A stretch of DNA of 10,138 nt from SIG565 sp045647785 (GCA_045647785.1 JAZRMU010000028.1:1-10138); one strand, 5' to 3'; shown: positions 1-5,285, counted from the first letter of the stretch. Numbers and translations are program-made. Notes: a model not told the origin generated them from the letters alone.

Positions 1-1
1 T

Positions 2-109
2 AAACGTGAAGAAAAAACAACTTTATCTTACGAAATTGTAAGAGAAATTGCACCGTGGAATTTTCAAGTAGAACTAAAAAATTTATTAAAAGAAAGTGAG
101 AATAATTAA
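2..109 (+). CDS. C-terminal end of an unidentified protein (5' truncated by window edge)
   Basis: An open frame enters from the left edge and runs for 35 codons to a TAA at 107-109. The visible peptide includes SYEIVREIAPWNF and ends in KESENN. I do not recognise the family. The codons are AT-rich, like the next three genes. Only one base separates its stop from the ATG at 111, and the weak ribosome binding site of the next gene lies inside its last codons, so the two are probably co-transcribed and translationally coupled. The frame is inferred from the absence of stops and the tight junction; it is too short for a functional call. Confidence 0.55.
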   Translation, partial: KREEKTTLSYEIVREIAPWNFQVELKNLLKESENN

Positions 110-114
110 AATGA
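80..114 (+). repeat. Duplicated gene-junction segment, copy 1
   Basis: A 35-base segment covering the end of the upstream gene, the ribosome binding site and the ATG at 111. It matches 446-480 at 31 of 35 positions without gaps, and all four differences are transitions (A/G or T/C). Both copies place the ATG at the same point, so the start region of a gene was probably copied along with its translation signal. The second copy has the better ribosome binding site (GAGGA rather than GAGAA). Confidence 0.7.
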
Positions 115-455
115 AAAAGGAAATATACGATAAGGCAAAAACCACAATAAAAAATCTTTTGGGTTTCTTGCCCGACATTGAAGATTTTGAGTATATAGAA
201 CTTACAGACACCTATGAAGACGCAGAATTAGTTTGTGTAACTGACGAAGACGGATATTTAGTAGATGAATATTACAAATATGTAGATAAAGAATATACCG
301 TCGCTTGTGAATTAAGATACGAAGATGAAGAATATATAGCAACTAATGATAAAGAAGAAATAACCCTTGAAATAATAGATGATTTCAGTAGTTTAAGAGC
401 ATATTTAACAACCAAAAGAACAAAAACAGAAAGCAAAGAAATAAAAATTTATTAA
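111..455 (+). CDS. Small acidic hypothetical protein, accessory cassette
   Basis: A 114-residue protein that I cannot assign to a family. It has no signal peptide, membrane segment or recognisable catalytic motif. About 31 of its 114 residues are Asp or Glu against about 15 Lys or Arg, so it is strongly acidic, with the charge concentrated between residues 20 and 90; the last 15 residues are Lys-rich. A GTG at 96 would lengthen it to 119 residues but would overlap the upstream gene. I prefer the ATG at 111 because a GAGAA motif lies 8 bases before it, with the same geometry as the GAGGA before the next gene. It lies 21 bases upstream of the DUF3846 gene in the same orientation. Acidic proteins of this size in mobile elements are sometimes DNA mimics, but nothing here shows that. 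Confidence 0.75.
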   Translation: MKKEIYDKAKTTIKNLLGFLPDIEDFEYIELTDTYEDAELVCVTDEDGYLVDEYYKYVDKEYTVACELRYEDEEYIATNDKEEITLEIIDDFSSLRAYLTTKRTKTESKEIKIY

Positions 456-480
456 AGGAAAGCGAGGATAACTAAAATGA
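446..480 (+). repeat. Duplicated gene-junction segment, copy 2
   Basis: The second copy of the 35-base junction segment, spanning the last codons and stop of the 114-residue acidic gene, the GAGGA ribosome binding site at 464-468 and the ATG at 477. A looser third relative of this pattern (GAAAGTGAGAA followed by an in-frame ATG) occurs inside the DUF3846 gene at 864-884. Confidence 0.7.
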
Positions 481-1184
481 AAGTTATTATGGTTGAACCT
501 GGGCGAAATGCTCAAATTGTAGAACTTGGCAACAGTTTAGAAGATATGCAAAAGGCAGTAGGTGGATATATTGAAACAATAAGTCCATTTGATGATGATG
601 TTGCATTAGTTTGCAACGAAGAAGGCAAGTTTAATGGGTCTGTAAAAAATAGAGTTCTTTGGTATAAAGATTTACACCCTGAACTCTACAATCCCGACAA
701 TGCAGAAATATTTGATGTTATCTATGGCAGTTTCTTTATTTGTGGTGCTCCCGTAGATAGCGATAAATTTCAAGATTTGTCGGACGAACAAATTGCAACT
801 TATTTCAAGTTGTTTGAAACCCCTGATTTTACATATACAGAAAATAAAAAAATTATATTTAATGAAAGTGAGAAAAAAGAAATGAAGAAATTTGTAGTTA
901 ATTTTGATTATGCAGAAAACAGTGGATTGGCAATCTCTACGGCAGAAGATATAGTAGAGTATCTAAACAAAGGCGAATACACGGATTTAGATAGGGCAAT
1001 ATACGAAACAGTTGATACAAAACTAATATACACTAATGACCGATGGGATTTGATGAAAACATATCAAACCCCCGATGAAGCGAACTACGATGCAGCAGTA
1101 GAAATGTTTATGAATGAGTTATACAGTATCATAGACGAAGAAGAATTTGAAGAAGAATTAGACGAACAAGGAGAAGAAAGATAA
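477..1184 (+). CDS. DUF3846 domain protein with a C-terminal extension
   Basis: A 235-residue protein. Residues 1 to about 115 match DUF3846 as I know it: an MKVIMVEPG start, a GNSLEDMQKAVGGYIE helix, the strand VALVCNEEGKFNG, and IFDVIYGSFFICG before an acidic helix. The biochemical role of DUF3846 is unknown; such genes are frequent in conjugative elements and phages of gut Firmicutes, often near ArdA-type antirestriction genes. Residues 136-235 form a second module that I do not recognise, opening with MKKFVVNFDY and ending in a very acidic tail (EEEFEEELDEQGEER). The second module begins at an in-frame ATG (882) preceded by a ribosome-binding-like GTGAG, which suggests a gene fusion or an internal start. 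The start at 477 has a good GAGGA site 8 bases upstream. The stop overlaps the next ATG by one base. Confidence 0.85.
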   Translation: MKVIMVEPGRNAQIVELGNSLEDMQKAVGGYIETISPFDDDVALVCNEEGKFNGSVKNRVLWYKDLHPELYNPDNAEIFDVIYGSFFICGAPVDSDKFQDLSDEQIATYFKLFETPDFTYTENKKIIFNESEKKEMKKFVVNFDYAENSGLAISTAEDIVEYLNKGEYTDLDRAIYETVDTKLIYTNDRWDLMKTYQTPDEANYDAAVEMFMNELYSIIDEEEFEEELDEQGEER

Positions 1185-1354
1185 TGAAAAAAATTATATA
1201 TAAAAAAGACATTGAAAAAAAGGTTCTACCTGCTTTAAATATTTTTGATAATGTTTATTATGAAGGCGACGATTATATTATAACGGCAACACGAAAAGAC
1301 GGCGAAATAGAAATTTCACTAAAATCTTTTTCTGATGACATAATTCTTATGTAA
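1184..1354 (+). CDS. Small hypothetical protein (56 aa), accessory cassette
   Basis: A 56-codon frame beginning MKKIIYKKDI and ending DDIILM before TAA at 1352-1354. Its ATG shares one base with the stop of the DUF3846 gene (TAATG), and an AAGGAG ribosome binding site at 1168-1173 sits 10 bases upstream inside the preceding gene, so it is probably translated as the last gene of this small operon. The N-terminus is Lys-rich; the middle (YYEGDDYIITATRKDGEIEISL) looks like paired beta strands. No signal peptide or membrane segment is visible, and I recognise no family. It is supported by the overlap, the strong ribosome binding site and the matching codon use. Confidence 0.6.
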   Translation: MKKIIYKKDIEKKVLPALNIFDNVYYEGDDYIITATRKDGEIEISLKSFSDDIILM

Positions 1355-1377
1355 TCAATTTAGTAAGTATAAAAACA

Positions 1378-1400
1378 AGACCTACCAACTCGGTAGGTCT
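1378..1400 (-). terminator. Hairpin with T-run on the - strand side
   Basis: A perfect 9-bp inverted repeat, AGACCTACC (1378-1386) and GGTAGGTCT (1392-1400), with loop AACTC. Read on the - strand the stem is followed by TTGTTTTT, a plausible termination tract. Read on the + strand no T-run follows. It therefore suits leftward transcripts from the lysS side better than the rightward cassette genes. Confidence 0.55.
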
Positions 1401-1439
1401 AACGATTAACGATAGCGATGACAAAACAAATTAAAAAGA

Positions 1440-1478
1440 AAAGTCCTGCCTTTGCAGGCAGGACTTTATCGGTTTTTT
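1440..1478. terminator. Probable bidirectional intrinsic terminator
   Basis: An 11-bp perfect stem (1440-1450 with 1457-1467, core AAGTCCTGCC/GGCAGGACTT) and a 6-base loop. On the + strand a T6 run lies 5 bases after the stem (1473-1478). On the - strand the stem is followed directly by TTTCTTTTT. It can end both the rightward cassette operon (stop at 1354) and leftward lysS transcripts (stop at 1572). Confidence 0.75.
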
Positions 1479-1479
1479 A

Positions 1480-1529
1480 GAGGAAAATTCAAAAACTGTG
1501 GTAAAACTGTGGTAAATTGAATTTTCTTC
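1480..1529. repeat. 13-bp inverted repeat enclosing two 11-bp direct repeats
   Basis: The arms GAGGAAAATTCAA (1480-1492) and TTGAATTTTCTTC (1517-1529) are complementary over 13 bp with a single G-T pair. Between them AAAACTGTGGT occurs twice in tandem (1492-1502 and 1503-1513). There is no gene here and no T-run that would make it a terminator. The layout resembles a recombinase or regulator binding site and lies at the border between the AT-rich cassette and core genes. The function is inferred only. Confidence 0.6.
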
Positions 1530-1547
1530 GGGTGTTAAACCCTTAAA

Positions 1548-1568
1548 AACCCTTTATTTATCAGGGTT
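1548..1568 (-). terminator. Weak hairpin just past the lysS stop
   Basis: The 6-bp arms AACCCT (1548-1553) and AGGGTT (1563-1568) lie 3 bases beyond the lysS stop. On the - strand the stem runs into TTTTAAGGG, a short T-run. The short stem and 9-base loop make it a weak terminator candidate; the stronger hairpin at 1440-1478 probably does most of the work. Confidence 0.35.
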
Positions 1569-1571
1569 CTC

Positions 1572-3074
1572 TTAATCGAGGGGCTTCATCGTGGGGAAGA
1601 GTATAACCTCGCGGATAGTGTCGGAATTGGTGAGCAGCATTACGGTTCTGTCAACACCGATTCCCATGCCACCTGTGGGAGGCATACCGTAGTTAAGTGC
1701 GGTTAAGAAATCCTCATCAAGCATCTCTGCCTCATCGTCTCCTCGGTCGCGAAGCTCAAGCTGCTTTTCGAAGCGCTCGCGCTGAACACCCGGGTCGTTA
1801 AGTTCGGAATAAGCATTTGCAAGCTCCGAATGGCAGATAAACAGCTCAAAGCGCTCGGTTAAGCGCGGGTCTGCAGGGCTTGCCTTTGTTAAGGGCGAAA
1901 CCTCAACAGGATACATCGTTATGAATGTAGGCTGAATAAGCTTTTCCTCTACGCGCTGATCGAAGCAAGCATAAAGCGCATTGCCCCAGGTCTTATCGGC
2001 TGTGTCAGCAAGCTCAACACCGATTTTCTCGGCTGCGGCCACTGCCTCGGCATCGTCGGTAATAGCGCCGAAATCTACACAGGTATATTCCTTAACGGCA
2101 TCCACCATTGTAAGTCTGCGCCAGCCGGGAGTAAGGTCGATTTTCTCGCCCATCCACTCAACCTCATAGGTGCCAAGAATTTCCTTGGCGGCGCCCGAAA
2201 TGATACCCTCTGCAATATCCATCATATCGTGGAAATCGGCATAGGCCTGATAGAGCTCAATAGAGGTGAACTCGGGGTTGTGCTTGGGGTCCATGCCCTC
2301 GTTGCGGAAAATTCTGCCTATTTCGTATACTCTATCCATACCGCCAACAATAAGACGCTTTAGGGGCAGCTCGGTAGCGATACGCATATACATATCAAGG
2401 TTTAATGTATTGTGGTGTGTTATAAACGGGCGAGCCGACGCACCACCCGCGATAGTATTAAGCACAGGTGTTTCAACCTCAATATAATTACGATCGTCCA
2501 AATATCTGCGCATAAACTTGATGAACTGAGAACGAATGATAAAGTTCTTCTTTACATCGGGGTTCATAATAAGGTCAACGTATCTCTGACGGTAACGAAG
2601 ATCGGTGTTAGTAAGTCCGTGGAACTTTTCGGGGAGCGGAAGTAGAGATTTTGAAAGCAGCTCAATTTTCTGCGCGTGCACCGAAATTTCTCCTGTTTTT
2701 GTTGTGAAAACAAAGCCCTCAAGACCAACGATATCACCGATATCCCATTTTTTAAATGCAGCATAAACATCCTCGCCCACATCATCGCGACGGATATAAA
2801 ACTGGATTTTGCCTGCGGTATCCTGGATTCCGGCAAAGCTTGCCTTGCCCATAATACGGCGGCTCATAATACGACCTGCAATTCTTACAGTCTTGCCCTC
2901 GTATTCTGCGAAATTTTCTTTAATATCGGTGGAAAGCGCAGTGAAATCAAACTTGGTTTTAACAAAGGGGTCATTTCCCTCTGCCTTTAAGGCGGCTAAT
3001 TTTTCGTGGCGCACCTTAATAATTTCGTTTAACTCCTCCGCCGTTACAACGGCTTGCTCTAAATTTTCCGACAT
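1572..3074 (-). CDS. lysS: Lysyl-tRNA synthetase, class II
   Basis: Charges tRNA-Lys with lysine using ATP, in the cytosol. The 500-residue length is normal for bacterial LysS. The N-terminal OB-fold anticodon-binding domain spans roughly residues 60-145 (VRIAGRIMSRRIMGKASF). The class II catalytic core follows: motif 1 around residues 190-206 (NYIEVETPVL), motif 2 at 254-272 (RIFRNEGMDPKHNPEFTSIE) and motif 3 near 466-481 (TGGMGIGVDRTVMLL), whose Arg476 is the expected ATP-binding arginine. No key residue appears to be missing. The start has an AGAGGA ribosome binding site 9 bases upstream. It follows greA in the same direction with a 51-base gap containing a hairpin, a pairing of greA and lysS seen in many Firmicutes. 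It is probably transcribed from the greA promoter, possibly with partial termination between the two. Confidence 0.97.
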   Translation of the reverse strand: MSENLEQAVVTAEELNEIIKVRHEKLAALKAEGNDPFVKTKFDFTALSTDIKENFAEYEGKTVRIAGRIMSRRIMGKASFAGIQDTAGKIQFYIRRDDVGEDVYAAFKKWDIGDIVGLEGFVFTTKTGEISVHAQKIELLSKSLLPLPEKFHGLTNTDLRYRQRYVDLIMNPDVKKNFIIRSQFIKFMRRYLDDRNYIEVETPVLNTIAGGASARPFITHHNTLNLDMYMRIATELPLKRLIVGGMDRVYEIGRIFRNEGMDPKHNPEFTSIELYQAYADFHDMMDIAEGIISGAAKEILGTYEVEWMGEKIDLTPGWRRLTMVDAVKEYTCVDFGAITDDAEAVAAAEKIGVELADTADKTWGNALYACFDQRVEEKLIQPTFITMYPVEVSPLTKASPADPRLTERFELFICHSELANAYSELNDPGVQRERFEKQLELRDRGDDEAEMLDEDFLTALNYGMPPTGGMGIGVDRTVMLLTNSDTIREVILFPTMKPLD

Positions 3075-3102
3075 ATTTTCACATCCTCTTAAAAGATTAA
3101 AA

Positions 3103-3120
3103 GGGGCAGAATACTGCCCC
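3103..3120 (-). terminator. Hairpin between greA and lysS (partial terminator or processing site)
   Basis: A perfect 7-bp stem, GGGGCAG (3103-3109) and CTGCCCC (3114-3120), with the tetraloop AATA. On the - strand it begins 5 bases after the greA stop and is followed by TTTTAATCTTTT. This fits an intrinsic terminator that lowers expression of lysS relative to greA. No separate lysS promoter is obvious, so complete termination is unlikely. Confidence 0.6.
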
Positions 3121-3125
3121 GAAAA

Positions 3126-3599
3126 TTATTTTGAAATGGAAAGAATTTTAAATTCTATCTCGCCTGCGGGAGCTTCAGCAAAAACTGTATCACCCTTTTT
3201 GTGGCCAAGAAGTGCCCTGCCTACGGGAGATTCATCCGAAATAAGACCTTTTTCGGGGTTGGCCTCGGCTGAACCTACAATACGGTACTCGCACTCCTCC
3301 TCAAACTCAACATCGAGAATTGTAACCTTTGAGCCGAGAACAACAGTTTTGGTTGCACCCTTAACATCCTCTATAATCTCAACGTTTTTGAGCATAGCCT
3401 CAATTTCAACGATCCTAGCCTCTATTTTTGCCTGCTCGTTCTTTGCCTCGTCATACTCACTGTTTTCCGAAAGATCGCCATAGCCGCGAGCTACCTTGAT
3501 TTTCTCGGCAATATCGCGTCTACCCTCGGTTTTAAGTGTTTCAAGTTCTTCTTGAAGATTTTTAAGTCCTTCGTCGGTAAGTCTGATTTTCTTAACCAT
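3126..3599 (-). CDS. greA: Transcription elongation factor GreA
   Basis: Binds in the secondary channel of RNA polymerase and stimulates cleavage of backtracked transcripts so that stalled elongation can resume. The 157-residue length is typical. Residues 1-75 form the antiparallel coiled coil, with the hallmark tip loop GDLSENSEYDEAKNEQ at 41-56; Asp42 and Glu45 correspond to the acidic pair that coordinates the catalytic magnesium in characterised GreA. Residues 80-157 are the FKBP-like C-terminal domain, including the signature ISDESPVGRALLGHKKGD (120-137). An AAAGGAAG ribosome binding site supports the ATG. A perfect consensus promoter lies about 75 bases upstream, and lysS follows downstream. 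GreB is less likely given the taxon and this tip sequence. Confidence 0.96.
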   Translation of the reverse strand: MVKKIRLTDEGLKNLQEELETLKTEGRRDIAEKIKVARGYGDLSENSEYDEAKNEQAKIEARIVEIEAMLKNVEIIEDVKGATKTVVLGSKVTILDVEFEEECEYRIVGSAEANPEKGLISDESPVGRALLGHKKGDTVFAEAPAGEIEFKILSISK

Positions 3600-3631
3600 A
3601 ATAAAAGACTTCCTTTCTAATATTTATCTAA

Positions 3632-3655
3632 TTATGTAATATATTATATACATAA
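3632..3655. repeat. AT-rich inverted repeat in the greA leader
   Basis: Arms TTATGTA (3632-3638) and TACATAA (3649-3655) flank a 10-base AT-only centre, between the greA promoter and its ribosome binding site. It could be a weak leader hairpin or an operator. The centre also contains TATAAT-like text on the - strand. The high AT content makes chance occurrence quite possible. Confidence 0.3.
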
Positions 3656-3671
3656 GGCAGATACAAAATGT

Positions 3672-3700
3672 ATTATATAATAAACAATTAATTATGTCAA
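3672..3700 (-). promoter_or_regulatory. Consensus sigma-70/sigma-A promoter for greA-lysS
   Basis: On the - strand, TTGACA (3700-3695) is followed after exactly 17 bases by TATAAT (3677-3672). Both hexamers match the consensus perfectly. Transcription would start near 3665, leaving a greA leader of about 65 bases. Confidence 0.85.
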
Positions 3701-3722
3701 GAGGAATAATTTTTCATATATA

Positions 3723-3751
3723 TTTTAGGCGGTGCGTTGCACCGCCTAAAA
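3723..3751 (-). terminator. 13-bp hairpin at the rnpB 3' flank
   Basis: A perfect 13-bp stem (3723-3735 with 3739-3751, core AGGCGGTGC/GCACCGCCT) with a 3-base loop lies immediately downstream of the RNase P RNA. Unusually, on the - strand the T-run precedes the stem (part of its first arm) and A-rich sequence follows, so it lacks the standard tract after the hairpin. It may still end or protect the transcript; the T5 just before it directly follows the closing P1 strand. Confidence 0.5.
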
Positions 3752-3753
3752 AC

Positions 3754-4083
3754 GCGAGTTAATCTGTAAGCCGAGTTCTGTCGTGAACGACTATCTATCT
3801 CGACGCACGGTCGCCCGTACGCTCAAGCCGCTTTTCGTGGCACATCGGACAAATGTATAGCCACATTTAGCGTTGCTCCGGATAGGGTTTACAGGCCCGT
3901 TCTATCTCTAGGCGGGCGGTGAGCTCTTACCTCGCCTTTCCACCCTTACCGCAAAATGCGGCGGTATATTTCTGTTGCACTTTCCCTAAGGTTACCCTCG
4001 GCAGCCGTTAGCTGCTATCCTGTCCTGCGGGGCTCGGACTTTCCTCAGGCATTTCTGCCCGCAGCCGTTCAATTAGCTCGCAG
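3754..4083 (-). ncRNA. rnpB: RNase P RNA (type A)
   Basis: The catalytic RNA of ribonuclease P, which with the RnpA protein cuts the 5' leader from precursor tRNAs. On the - strand the transcript contains the signature GAGGAAAGTCC (P4 5' side) near the start and ACAGAACTCGGCTTACAG near the end, the two most conserved blocks of bacterial RNase P RNA. The central blocks GAGGGTAACC and AGTGCAACAGAAA are also present. The ends pair as helix P1: GCGAG around 4081-4077 with CTCGC around 3758-3754, extended by TAAT/ATTA with one mismatch. The length of about 330 bases is compact but complete. The pattern is type A, as expected for Clostridia rather than the type B of Bacillus. It has its own promoter. 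The ends are accurate to a few bases. Confidence 0.97.
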
Positions 4084-4087
4084 AGCT

Positions 4088-4116
4088 ATTTTACCATAAA
4101 ATACATTCCGTGTCAA
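4088..4116 (-). promoter_or_regulatory. rnpB promoter
   Basis: On the - strand, TTGACA (4116-4111) and TAAAAT (4093-4088) are separated by 17 bases, with an extended TGG just before the -10. The expected start about 7 bases downstream coincides with the P1 strand of the RNase P RNA. It lies in the 83-base divergent gap shared with the + strand ATPase gene. Confidence 0.85.
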
Positions 4117-4166
4117 AGTTTAGTTTTTGGAATAATATATAAGGAAACTAATTTTTGGGGGTTATT

Positions 4167-5231
4167 ATGGAAAAAGGCATATTTTCTAAATATTTTTTGG
4201 CTGCGAACTCCGCCGAAGGCTTTATTTCCGAGTTTGCGAGCAACTATAATACCGACTGGAGGGCATACATAATAAAGGGTGGTCCGGGAACGGGAAAATC
4301 ATCTTTTATGCGCCGCTTTGCCGCGCGTGCCGAGACGCAGAACCGAAAGGTAGTGCTTTGCCCCTGCTCCAGCGACCCAGACAGCCTCGATGCGGTTATT
4401 TTACCCGACGACAAATGCATTATTCTCGACGGTACTGCACCGCACGTTGTCGAACCGCGACTTGTGGGCGCTTGCGAGGAGATTATTAATATCGGTCGGT
4501 TTTGGGACAGCGGCAAGCTTCGCGAAAATCGCGCGGAAATCGAAAAAATCACCTTCGAATGCTCATCGCTCCATAAAAAAGCTGCCGCGTATATTGCGGC
4601 GGCAGGCAAATTATTAGGCTTTAACACTTCGCACGCGCTGCTATCGCTTAATATCGATGCAGCGGCGACGGCAGCTGCGGCACTGGCTAAAAAATATATA
4701 AGGGTGCGCGGCAGAAAAAGCACCGAATGGGTGAGATTTTTGAGTGGTATAACACCCAAAGGATATATAACCCTCGGCAACACCCTTGAAAACGGAGAAA
4801 TGAAGGTTATAGCCCTCTTCGACGAATATGGCGTAGCCGCGAGTGCTATACTCTCCTTTCTGCGCGATTTTGCGCTTTCCAGACATCACGAAATTATAAC
4901 GCTTAAAAACCCTATTTTGCCGAGTGAGCTGCTAGACGGAATCATTATCCCCGATTTATGCCTCGCATTTATAAGGCAGGAGGATGCTTCGTTTCCCGCG
5001 ACCCGCCGCATTCGAGCAAAGCGGTTTTACGACAACACGGCCTTGCGGGCCAACAAGCAAAAAATGCGTTTCAACCAAAAAATAGCAAGCAGTGTTTTGT
5101 TAAGGGCAGCGGAATGCCTGTCCCAAGCGAAGGCATCGCACGATGCGCTTGAGCGGCAATATATTTCTGCTATGGATTTCCCCGCCCTTAATCAGTTTGC
5201 CGAAGAGTTTTTGAATAGGGTTTTTGATTAA
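4167..5231 (+). CDS. P-loop ATPase of the PRK06851 type, function unknown
   Basis: A 354-residue soluble protein with a clear Walker A motif, KGGPGTGKSS (residues 37-46), followed by a CSSDPDSLDAVILPD segment and a Walker B-like strand CIILD. This resembles the Firmicutes family listed as PRK06851, whose role is unknown. It is built from two related halves: GFI-loop-SSDPDSLDAVILPDDKCIILD in the first half recurs as GYI-loop-PILPSELLDGIIIPDLCLAFI in the second. In the second half the nucleotide loop has become DEYGVAASA, lacking the GxxxxGK pattern, so only the first half should bind ATP. I chose the ATG at 4167, which has GGGGGT 4 bases upstream. A TTG at 4155 with AAGGA 9 bases upstream would add four residues and cannot be excluded. 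It is monocistronic, divergent from rnpB and convergent with secDF. No strong promoter is evident. Confidence 0.85.
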   Translation: MEKGIFSKYFLAANSAEGFISEFASNYNTDWRAYIIKGGPGTGKSSFMRRFAARAETQNRKVVLCPCSSDPDSLDAVILPDDKCIILDGTAPHVVEPRLVGACEEIINIGRFWDSGKLRENRAEIEKITFECSSLHKKAAAYIAAAGKLLGFNTSHALLSLNIDAAATAAAALAKKYIRVRGRKSTEWVRFLSGITPKGYITLGNTLENGEMKVIALFDEYGVAASAILSFLRDFALSRHHEIITLKNPILPSELLDGIIIPDLCLAFIRQEDASFPATRRIRAKRFYDNTALRANKQKMRFNQKIASSVLLRAAECLSQAKASHDALERQYISAMDFPALNQFAEEFLNRVFD

Positions 5232-5254
5232 TCTGTTTTTTTATTTGGTATAAA

Positions 5255-5280
5255 AAACACCCTCCGTTTGGAGGGTGTTT
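5255..5280. terminator. Bidirectional terminator between the ATPase gene and secDF
   Basis: A perfect 11-bp stem (AAACACCCTCC at 5255-5265, GGAGGGTGTTT at 5270-5280) with loop GTTT. The stem is followed by a T6 run on the - strand and by TTTCGGTTTT on the + strand. It serves both converging genes (stops at 5231 and 5286). Confidence 0.9.
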
Positions 5281-5285
5281 CGGTT

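Larger units (their letters stand above)
1355..1571. other. Gene-free border between accessory cassette and lysS
   Basis: This 217-base stretch contains no convincing gene. It holds the hairpin at 1378-1400, a degenerate 7-base tandem (AACGATT, AACGATA, GCGATGA at 1401-1421), the bidirectional terminator at 1440-1478, the inverted/direct repeat structure at 1480-1529 and a weak hairpin next to the lysS stop. Base composition and codon use change across it, so I take it as the probable edge of an integrated or accessory segment. Confidence 0.5.

Noticed and set aside
96..110. GTG at 96 as the start of the 114-residue acidic protein
   Set aside because: It would overlap the upstream gene and consume the ribosome-binding-like motif. 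The ATG at 111 has the same spacing as the duplicated junction before the next gene.
1355..1571. A CRISPR array or toxin-antitoxin locus in the repeat-rich border
   Set aside because: There are only two tandem copies of an 11-base word with no spacer structure, and no paired small genes.
2809..3483. A 224-codon + strand open frame opposite the lysS start and greA
   Set aside because: It lies antisense to two unmistakable conserved genes, has Ser/Ala-rich shadow-like composition and no ribosome binding site or recognisable domain.
3754..4083. A riboswitch or T-box leader instead of RNase P RNA
   Set aside because: Both universal RNase P blocks (GAGGAAAGTCC and ACAGAACTCGGCTTACAG on the - strand) and pairing P1 ends are present, and an independent promoter precedes it.
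4108..4141. A + strand promoter for the ATPase gene (TAATAT near 4133)
   Set aside because: No acceptable -35 hexamer lies at the right distance, and the AT-rich text gives several equally weak -10 matches.
4244..4783. A 179-codon - strand open frame opposite the P-loop ATPase gene
   Set aside because: It is antisense to the Walker A region, and its Ala/Ser-rich composition is typical of a mirrored frame.
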